5,303 nt of DNA, taken from contig JAJYAR010000222.1 of NCBI GenBank assembly GCA_021779435.1, forward strand, positions 1 to 5,303, read 5' to 3'. The notes below the pieces were generated by a model, which made no database searches, was not told the origin of the DNA, and saw only the letters and a list, made by a program, of their open reading frames with translations. Shown piece by piece: positions 1-5,303 of the stretch. Positions within the stretch are counted from its first letter, which is position 1, and every line of letters begins with the position of its first letter. The DNA is from a bacterium. GTDB lineage: Bacteria > Verrucomicrobiota > Verrucomicrobiae > JAJYAR01. The translations under genes and the position numbers were made by a program.

Positions 1-2074
1 CCGTGTCGGCGTGGGCCATGAGCTGTTCGAGGTCGTCGCCATGTTCGGGAAACATCGCCAGACCCATGCTCACGCTGGCGGTGATCATGCGGTGCTCGAT
101 GCGGAACGGTTCGCCGAGTTTCATGCCGATCCGGCGCACGATCTCCTCCATGCTCGCGCGGCCGTCCGGAGCCGGCGCGACGATCGCGAATTCGTCGCCG
201 CCGACCCGTGCCAGCAGCTCGCCGGGCCCGACGCACTGCCGGATCCGCTCCGCGATGCTGCGCAGCAGGTGGTCGCCTGCCGAATGCCCGAGCGTGTCGT
301 TGATGTCCTTGAGGCCATCGACATCCAGAAACAGCACGCCAAGTTCGCCCCGGCGCTCGCGCGCCCGGGCGAGCAGCGTCGCGCCGACTTCCTGCAGCGC
401 ATGGCGGTTGGAGAGTTTCGTGACGGTGTCGGTAAGCGCGAGCGTCTTGATGCGCTCGCGCTGCGCGACGATCTGCGTGATGTCCCGGCCGTAGGCGATG
501 GCGCCGTCGATCGCGCCCGCCGAGTCGCGGGTTGCGATGAACCGGACGTGGTTGATCGATTGATTGCGGTGGAACGTGAACTCGATCTCCTCCGGCATGC
601 CGGTGGCCAGCACCCGGGCGAGCGCGTCCTCGTATTCGGCGATGCCGGCATCGCCCGGCGAGGTCTCGCCGGGCGAGCGCCCGATCGCGCGCCATTCGTC
701 CTGCTCCAGGAACGAAGCGAGATTGGGGCTGACGTAGATCTTCTTCCCGTGCACGTCGTAGCGCGCGACATAGTCGGGCGAGAGTTCGGCCAGGGTGCGG
801 AACAGGCGTTCGCTTTCGCGCAACTTGCGGTCGGCCTGCCGGCGGATCAACTCCGCGCCGGCGTGGCCCGCGATCTTGCGCAGCACGCCGATGACGGCCT
901 CCTCGTCGAGGACCGGATTGCGGTCCATCACCGCAAGCAGGCCGACGGCGCGCCCGGTTGCATCTACCAGCGGCACGCCGACATAGCTCTCGACCCCCTG
1001 CTCGACGAGAAAGCGGTCGCGCGGAAAGAGCACGTGGACGTCGCGCGGATGGCAGCACAGCTTGACTTGCGAAACCGCTTCGCAGGGCGTGTCCCGCAAT
1101 GCGTAGCGCAGACCGGGACGCAGCGCGCCCTTCGAGTAGAACGCGACGGTCTCCGCGAAACCGGGATCGTCCTCGGAAAACCGGTCGACCAGAACATGGT
1201 CCACCGCGAGCAGGTCCCCCAGAAACCGCACCAGGTCGAAAAAATACGAATCGGCGTTGTGGTCCAGGCTCTGGCGGGTGACGAAGCTCCATGCCGCGTC
1301 CTGAAGATAGGCGGCCGTGACGTCACGCCCGATGCCGATGACGCCGGCCGTCGCGCCGCCGGGGTCGGTCTCGGGAAGCAGCCGGATCTGCCGGATTTCC
1401 GGGAACGGATGGCCGTCGCGCTGCTGCCGCAACTCGATCTTCTTCGCCGAGCCGTCGCCGGCGACGGCGACGACCTGCTCATGCACCCGCGCCAGCAGCG
1501 GCAGGCCCAACTCGTCGAGGCGCTTTCCCAGCAATTGCTCGGCGGGCCGACGCAAGGTCGTCGCTGCCACGCTGTTGGCGAAGCGGATGCGTCCATCCCG
1601 GTCGAAATGAAAAACGTCGACGGGGATGCTGTCGGCCAAGGAGCGAAACGCATGCTCCCGTTCCCGCGCGATCCGCTCGGCCGCCTTTTGCCGGGTGGTC
1701 TCGACCGAGACGGTCAGCACGGAGACCACCGCACCCGCCGGATCGAATTCCGGGATCGCCTTGAGCGTGAACCAGCGCACGACGCCATCGGCACCGCTGG
1801 ACTCGATATCCATCTCCCCCGGCGCACCTTTGTGCAGCACCGTGCGCAGCAGCGCTTCCATCCGGACGGCATCGGCGCCGAGCGTCGACCATTGGGATGG
1901 CGTGCACCCGAGATACTGCTCAGGACGCAAGCCCGTCACGCGCTCGAAATGCGGATTGGCGTAAATGCGATGGAGCGCGCGGTCATAGCGAACGATCGCA
2001 ACCGGCAAATCGGCAAGATCCCCCGCGCTCCCATGGGGCGCTGGGCGGATCGTTGCGCGGGGCGAAGGACACAT
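1..2074 (-). CDS. Multi-sensor diguanylate cyclase, PAS-PAS-GAF-PAS-GGDEF (3' end cut by window edge)
   Basis: Predicted cytoplasmic sensor that makes c-di-GMP from two GTP. About 691 residues are visible. Order: PAS 1 about 20-130 (VAIVRYDRALHRIYANPHF), PAS 2 about 142-253 (ends GRDVTA), GAF about 262-410 (DTPCEAV, FPRDRFL, SYVGVPLVD), PAS 3 about 424-535 (SPDYVARYD, ends GRDIT), then GGDEF from about 541. The active-site motif GGDEF is intact at 625-629, with the GTP and metal-binding stretch FLDVDGLKDINDTLGHSAGD ahead of it. The RxxD inhibitory I-site is absent: GPGE stands at 616-619. The motif usually read LTGLxNR is VTKLSNR. No membrane segment or signal peptide is seen. The reading frame is open to the window edge and the protein ends inside GGDEF, so a following EAL domain cannot be excluded. 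The ATG at 2072-2074 is the only ATG close before PAS 1, and an in-frame stop lies upstream at 2210-2212. No clear Shine-Dalgarno sequence precedes it. The ligands of the PAS and GAF domains cannot be told from sequence. Confidence 0.93.
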   Translation of the reverse strand, partial: MCPSPRATIRPAPHGSAGDLADLPVAIVRYDRALHRIYANPHFERVTGLRPEQYLGCTPSQWSTLGADAVRMEALLRTVLHKGAPGEMDIESSGADGVVRWFTLKAIPEFDPAGAVVSVLTVSVETTRQKAAERIAREREHAFRSLADSIPVDVFHFDRDGRIRFANSVAATTLRRPAEQLLGKRLDELGLPLLARVHEQVVAVAGDGSAKKIELRQQRDGHPFPEIRQIRLLPETDPGGATAGVIGIGRDVTAAYLQDAAWSFVTRQSLDHNADSYFFDLVRFLGDLLAVDHVLVDRFSEDDPGFAETVAFYSKGALRPGLRYALRDTPCEAVSQVKLCCHPRDVHVLFPRDRFLVEQGVESYVGVPLVDATGRAVGLLAVMDRNPVLDEEAVIGVLRKIAGHAGAELIRRQADRKLRESERLFRTLAELSPDYVARYDVHGKKIYVSPNLASFLEQDEWRAIGRSPGETSPGDAGIAEYEDALARVLATGMPEEIEFTFHRNQSINHVRFIATRDSAGAIDGAIAYGRDITQIVAQRERIKTLALTDTVTKLSNRHALQEVGATLLARARERRGELGVLFLDVDGLKDINDTLGHSAGDHLLRSIAERIRQCVGPGELLARVGGDEFAIVAPAPDGRASMEEIVRRIGMKLGEPFRIEHRMITASVSMGLAMFPEHGDDLEQLMAHADT
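651..676. repeat. Perfect inverted repeat, 12-bp arms and 2-nt centre, inside the PAS 3 coding region
   Basis: Arms TCGCCCGGCGAG (651-662) and CTCGCCGGGCGA (665-676) are exact reverse complements around GT. In the cyclase frame the segment encodes a doubled peptide, SPGET then SPGD, at residues 467-475. The symmetry may therefore be a by-product of repeated Ser-Pro-Gly-Asp/Glu codons in a GC-rich gene. In mRNA it could fold as a stem of about 10-11 bp with a small loop. Confidence 0.8.
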
Positions 2075-2194
2075 CCGGTTATGGGAACTGCGATGAGATT
2101 GTCGTCCGTTGCGGGGCCGAGTCCGGCGATGGGGTTTGACGATTTGGTCCGCCAATTCTGCGCGATCCCCGGGACCGGAGACTCGCCCGAAATT

Positions 2195-2221
2195 GCGCGG
2201 AAATCCGTCTCAATTCCGCGC
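2195..2221 (-). terminator. Possible weak terminator after the TSUP gene
   Basis: GCGCGGAA (2195-2202) and TTCCGCGC (2214-2221) form a perfect 8-bp stem with an 11-nt loop, starting about 32 nt after the TSUP stop codon. On the minus strand the stem is followed by AATTT, only a weak T-rich tail. The hairpin is plain in the sequence, but its role as terminator or as a processing site before the next gene is inference. Confidence 0.35.
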
Positions 2222-2252
2222 TTCACCCCGGCGCGTGCCACGATCCCGAAGC

Positions 2253-3020
2253 TCAAAGCGATCCCCGAAACAGCGCGACGGTGAGCGCGATGCCGATCGC
2301 GATCACCAGCACGCGCAACGCGCGCTCGGGAACGCGGTTGAGCAGATGCGCGCCGAGCCAGCTGCCGCAGAGCGCGCCGACGCAGGCCACCGCCATCGCG
2401 AACCAGTGCACTTCCGCGGAGACCAGGAACACCACCACCGCGGTCGCGTTCATGACCCCGGCCAGGACATTCTTGGTAGCCGCGGCGGCTCGCACGGGAA
2501 CGCGGCTGAGCGCCAGGCTCGCCAGCATCAGAAAGCCGATGCCGCCGCCGAAATAGCCGCCGTAGATCGCGATCACGAACTGGATCGCCATCACCCATAG
2601 CGGACCGAGCCGGCGCTGTCCGGCCTCCACATGGGGTGGCTTGCGACGAAACGAACCCCATGCAAACGCCGCAGTGGCGAAGAGGACGAGCCACGGCACC
2701 ATCTTTCCGAACATGCTCGACGGGGTCAACAGCAGCAGGACGGCGCCGATTCCGCCGCCAACGAGACTGATCGCCGTCAGGGCGCGCAAGCGGACCTGAT
2801 CCGTGCCCGAAGCGTGCCGCCGCCCCATCCACCCGCCGACCAGCTGCCCCGGGAAGAGCGCCACGGTCGAGGTGATGTTGGCGGCGCGCGCGTCCATGCC
2901 CGTCCACATCAGGGCGGGCAAGGTGATGAACGATCCGCCTCCCGCCAACTGGTTCTGCACCCCGGCCCAGACCGCGCCGGCAAACAACAGGAGGAAACGA
3001 TCGAGGGAATCGACATGCAT
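2253..3020 (-). CDS. TSUP family (TauE/SafE-like) membrane transporter
   Basis: Predicted inner-membrane permease of the sulfite exporter TauE/SafE superfamily. Members move small anions such as sulfite, sulfoacetate or other organosulfur and carboxylate compounds. The substrate here cannot be told. The protein has 255 residues, the usual family size. The N-terminal repeat carries N-x-L-A-GGGSFITLPAL at about 23-37, and the second repeat carries YGGYFGGGIGFLML at about 153-166. These are the two family signature loops. About eight hydrophobic segments lie between residues 7 and 250, with a basic cytoplasmic-type loop (SFRRKPPH) near 123-130. The ATG at 3018-3020 puts the first membrane segment right after a short MHVDSLDR leader, as usual. 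A longer in-frame start at 3095 would add 25 Arg/Pro-rich residues and is less likely. No strong Shine-Dalgarno sequence precedes either start. The gene is 384 bp from the cyclase upstream and 178 bp from the sensor cyclase downstream, both on the same strand. Co-transcription is possible but not shown. Confidence 0.9.
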   Translation of the reverse strand: MHVDSLDRFLLLFAGAVWAGVQNQLAGGGSFITLPALMWTGMDARAANITSTVALFPGQLVGGWMGRRHASGTDQVRLRALTAISLVGGGIGAVLLLLTPSSMFGKMVPWLVLFATAAFAWGSFRRKPPHVEAGQRRLGPLWVMAIQFVIAIYGGYFGGGIGFLMLASLALSRVPVRAAAATKNVLAGVMNATAVVVFLVSAEVHWFAMAVACVGALCGSWLGAHLLNRVPERALRVLVIAIGIALTVALFRGSL

Positions 3021-3057
3021 GATGCGAAGTGAAGCGTGAAGACGAAGCAATCGTGGC

Positions 3058-3079
3058 CCGGGCACAGGTTCGCGCCCGG
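3058..3079 (-). repeat. GC hairpin in the presumed TSUP leader
   Basis: CCGGGC (3058-3063) and GCCCGG (3074-3079) are perfect 6-bp arms around a 10-nt loop. The element lies 38-59 nt ahead of the chosen TSUP start. It could be a structured 5' leader or a chance product of high GC. No riboswitch class is recognised. Confidence 0.35.
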
Positions 3080-3112
3080 TGCGCCGCACGGCCATGGGGG
3101 AACGGCCGCGCG

Positions 3113-3118
3113 ATTGTA
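3113..3118 (-). promoter_or_regulatory. Candidate -10 element for the TSUP gene (TACAAT)
   Basis: The minus strand reads TACAAT, five of six matches to the sigma-70 TATAAT hexamer, in otherwise very GC-rich DNA. It is 92 nt ahead of the TSUP ATG. No TTGACA-like -35 box is found at 15-19 bp spacing. That position is occupied by the inverted repeat at 3124-3146, so activator dependence is possible but unproven. Confidence 0.35.
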
Positions 3119-3123
3119 GAGCC

Positions 3124-3146
3124 GCCGCGGCCACTGTACCCGCGGC
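3124..3146. promoter_or_regulatory. Candidate operator dyad GCCGCGG-N9-CCGCGGC
   Basis: Perfect 7-bp arms at 3124-3130 and 3140-3146 are separated by 9 nt. The centre is at 3135, where a -35 box would sit relative to the TACAAT hexamer. That geometry would suit a dimeric regulator of the TSUP gene. The arms are pure G/C, so chance is a real alternative. Confidence 0.3.
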
Positions 3147-3271
3147 ACGGGAATGTCCGGGACGGTTCGACAACGGAGGCAATGGGATGAGCGGGATGAA
3201 GACGGCGAGGCACACGGCTCCAGGCGACGGGCCAATCGCCCTCTCGCCAGTCCCTGCACGAAGCGGGGATG

Positions 3272-3298
3272 TGTCGCGGCGACATGGAGCGCACGTGC
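3272..3298. repeat. Two adjacent short palindromes
   Basis: TGTCGC-G-GCGACA (3272-3284) is a perfect 6-bp-arm dyad. Six bases further is the perfect 8-bp palindrome GCACGTGC (3291-3298). Both lie midway in the long intergenic region. They could be protein-binding sites or background. No known regulator motif is assigned. Confidence 0.3.
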
Positions 3299-3380
3299 CT
3301 CGACCGTCAGGACAGCATAGTCCGACATGGGCCGGGAACGGGTTGACCGATCGCAATGCCCGTGTCCGCGCATCCCCCAT

Positions 3381-3399
3381 CGCCGGGATCGCACCGGCG
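3381..3399 (-). terminator. Possible terminator hairpin after the membrane cyclase
   Basis: CGCCGG (3381-3386) and CCGGCG (3394-3399) form a perfect 6-bp GC stem with a 7-nt loop. It begins 5 nt after the TAG stop of the cyclase. No T-tract follows on the minus strand, so if it works it is not a classic intrinsic terminator. Confidence 0.35.
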
Positions 3400-3404
3400 C
3401 GACG

Positions 3405-4766
3405 CTATGCCTCCGTCAGGGTCGCCGCGGCGGAATGGCGCTCGTGGAAATAGCGCACGCGGTTGCGGCCCGCCCGCTTCGCGGCGTACATCGCCGCATC
3501 CGCCCGCGCCAGCAGCAGCTCCGGCTCGGAGCCGTCCTCGGGGCACAGCGCGACGCCGATGCTCGCCGAAACGGCCGCCGACTGGTCGGCGGTGACGGTG
3601 ACGGGCTCGCGTACGAACTCGAGCACGCGATCCAGAATGACCTGACATTCTTCGCGGCTGTGCAACTGGGCCAGGACGAGCACGAACTCGTCGCCCCCCA
3701 GCCGCGCCACCGTGTCATTGCCGCGCAGACATGCCTGCATCCGCACCGCAACCGCCCGGAGCAGCCGGTCGCCGGCGTCATGGCCGAAGCGGTCGTTGAT
3801 CTCCTTGAAGCCGTCGAGGTCGATGAAGCAGACCGCCAGTTCCCGGTGTGTGCGCTCCGAAAGCGGCAGCGCCTGGTGGATCCGATCGAGCAGCAGCATG
3901 CGGTTGGGCAACCCGGTCAACCCGTCCCGGAACGCCATGCTCTCGACCTGCTCCTGATAGCGCTTGAGTTCCGTGATGTCGAGCAGCAGCCACATCGATT
4001 CGTCGCGCTCGGCGGAGAGCATCACGCCGCTCATGTCGACCCAGATCGCCTGCCCGTCCTTGCGCACCAGGCGGATCTGCGTGCGGTAGGTGCCGCCCTC
4101 GCGCAGGCCCGGGTACGCATCCTCGCCAAAGTGACGGTAGGAGTCCTCATCGGGATACAAGGTCCGCATGTCCTCGGCGAGCGGATCGCCGGCACCGTAC
4201 CCGAGCATTCGCTCCAGCGCCCGGTTGCGCCAGATCGCCTTGCGGCCGCGCAGTTTGAGGATGCCGACGAGTTCGTTGTCCAGCATCATCTCCTGCTCGC
4301 GGTTGAGATCCGCCAATCGCACGGCCAGCCGGCCCCGCTCCATCAGCCATCCGATCAGGATGGTGATCAATGCATAGCCGATGACGGAAATCTCCGGCAT
4401 CCAGCGCTGCGCCCAGGCCCATTGGGCCGGAGCGCCGAGGTAGAGGACCGTTCCCGCGCTCAGGGCGACGACCAGAACGCCGGGCGCGGAGCCGCAAAGA
4501 TAGAAGGTGAGCAAGGCCGCGACGGAAAACGGCGCGAACGGCAAGCGCGGCTCGATGGACAGCAGCGCGATCCGGAACGACAGTGCGACGGCATAGATGG
4601 CGACGCCGACGGCAAACCGCACAATCGCGGGGCGATTGCCGAAGGGGGGGGTGCTGGCAAACTTCAATGGCGTTCCTGCGTGAATTGCCCCGATTCTGCC
4701 ATTTATCCGACGTACGGCGGGGCTGGCGGCGGAGATTTGGCGCATCACCCCCTTCGCGCCCGCCAT
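3405..4766 (-). CDS. Membrane-anchored PAS-GGDEF diguanylate cyclase
   Basis: Predicted inner-membrane enzyme that makes c-di-GMP from two GTP. The protein has 453 residues. An N-terminal tail of about 48 residues leads to four hydrophobic segments (about 49-71, 78-90, 93-111, 124-142). Their PFAPFSVAALLTFYLCGSAPG stretch resembles the KdpD-type DUF4118 or MASE-like sensory membrane domains. That assignment is tentative. A PAS domain follows at about 157-268 (RNRALERMLGY; ends LLLDITELKRYQE), then GGDEF at about 277-442. Catalytic features are complete: DGLTGLPNR (281-289), FIDLDGFKEINDRFGHDAGD (314-333), GGDEF (357-361) and MYAAKRAGRNRV near the end. The inhibitory I-site RxxD is present as RGND at 348-351, so feedback inhibition by c-di-GMP is likely. 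The start is uncertain. A second in-frame ATG at 4743-4745 (residue 8) has the purine-rich stretch GAAGGGGG just ahead and may be the true one. A GTG at residue 49 is a third option. A C8 run lies in codons 39-41. Confidence 0.95.
   Translation of the reverse strand: MAGAKGVMRQISAASPAVRRINGRIGAIHAGTPLKFASTPPFGNRPAIVRFAVGVAIYAVALSFRIALLSIEPRLPFAPFSVAALLTFYLCGSAPGVLVVALSAGTVLYLGAPAQWAWAQRWMPEISVIGYALITILIGWLMERGRLAVRLADLNREQEMMLDNELVGILKLRGRKAIWRNRALERMLGYGAGDPLAEDMRTLYPDEDSYRHFGEDAYPGLREGGTYRTQIRLVRKDGQAIWVDMSGVMLSAERDESMWLLLDITELKRYQEQVESMAFRDGLTGLPNRMLLLDRIHQALPLSERTHRELAVCFIDLDGFKEINDRFGHDAGDRLLRAVAVRMQACLRGNDTVARLGGDEFVLVLAQLHSREECQVILDRVLEFVREPVTVTADQSAAVSASIGVALCPEDGSEPELLLARADAAMYAAKRAGRNRVRYFHERHSAAATLTEA
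4644..4651 (-). repeat. C8 homopolymer tract early in the membrane cyclase gene
   Basis: Eight consecutive G on the plus strand read as eight C in the coding strand, within the Thr-Pro-Pro codons at residues 39-41. It lies just before the first membrane segment. A one-base slip would shift the frame before every functional domain. The tract itself is directly visible, and phase variation is inference. Confidence 0.85.
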
Positions 4767-4797
4767 TCGTCAAATGCCCGTCCAGGACACATACGGT

Positions 4798-4821
4798 CGG
4801 GAGCCCCGTACGGCCATCCCG
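4798..4821. promoter_or_regulatory. Imperfect 24-bp dyad between the reductase and the cyclase
   Basis: Outer arms CGGGA (4798-4802) and TCCCG (4817-4821) share one centre with the perfect inner palindrome CCGTACGG (4806-4813). Nine of twelve base pairs match. It is 31 bp ahead of the annotated cyclase start in an 85-bp gap, and could be an operator or a hairpin ending the reductase transcript. No clear sigma-70 promoter is visible in the gap. Confidence 0.35.
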
Positions 4822-4851
4822 CTTCGGCAAAACCGCAACGTTCCGAACCGT

Positions 4852-5303
<452 letters not shown>

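Larger units (their letters stand above)
3021..3404. other. 384-bp intergenic region with no convincing gene
   Basis: This lies between the stop of the membrane cyclase and the start of the TSUP gene. The open frames here give Arg/Ala/Pro-rich translations with no family resemblance. The region holds a hairpin just after the cyclase stop, a pair of short palindromes (3272-3298), a GCCGCGG dyad next to a TACAAT hexamer, and a GC hairpin in the presumed TSUP leader. Each is listed separately. It probably contains the TSUP promoter. Confidence 0.6.

Noticed and set aside
2235..2240. TGGCAC on the minus strand, a possible sigma-54 -24 element ahead of the sensor cyclase
   Set aside because: No GC or TTGC -12 element stands at the required spacing. 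It is a chance half-match.
11..2284. Plus-strand open frame of 757 codons opposite the sensor cyclase
   Set aside because: It is in codon register with the real minus-strand gene and is explained by GC-biased third positions. Its translation shows no family features, while the opposite strand encodes clear PAS, GAF and GGDEF domains.
3021..3095. N-terminal extension of TSUP from the ATG at 3093-3095
   Set aside because: The extra residues are Arg/Pro-rich and not like family N-termini, and no Shine-Dalgarno sequence precedes that ATG. It cannot be excluded fully.
2909..3394. Minus-strand open frame of 161 codons over the intergenic region and TSUP start
   Set aside because: It is out of frame with TSUP and its translation is rich in Arg, Ser, Pro and Cys with no domain. 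It runs into TSUP coding sequence in a shadow frame.

Overview
All four recognisable genes lie on the minus strand of a uniformly GC-rich window. Codon use favours G/C at third positions, which leaves long open shadow frames opposite the real genes. The genes and base composition suggest a free-living proteobacterium, perhaps a betaproteobacterium. That is an inference from style only, because no taxonomic marker is present.

In the direction of transcription (high to low coordinates) the layout is as follows. (1) The C-terminal half of an aldo/keto reductase runs in from the right edge and stops at 4852. (2) After an 85-bp gap comes a complete 453-residue membrane-anchored PAS-GGDEF diguanylate cyclase (3405-4766). 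(3) A 384-bp stretch (3021-3404) has no convincing gene but several inverted repeats and a possible -10 element. (4) Next is a complete TauE/SafE-type (TSUP) membrane transporter of about 255 residues (2253-3020). (5) A 178-bp gap follows. (6) Last is a large soluble-looking PAS-PAS-GAF-PAS-GGDEF sensor (2074 down to the left edge), cut off inside its GGDEF domain, so any C-terminal EAL domain would be outside the window.

Two c-di-GMP-synthesising proteins therefore flank a small-anion type transporter. One is tied to the membrane and carries a product-inhibition I-site. The other has four predicted sensory modules and no canonical I-site. The gaps are too wide to call an operon. No mobile element, CRISPR array, tRNA or rRNA was seen. 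I see no clearly new biological system. The most notable details are a C8 homopolymer early in the membrane cyclase gene, a perfect 12-bp-arm inverted repeat inside the multi-sensor gene, and dyad elements in two of the intergenic regions.
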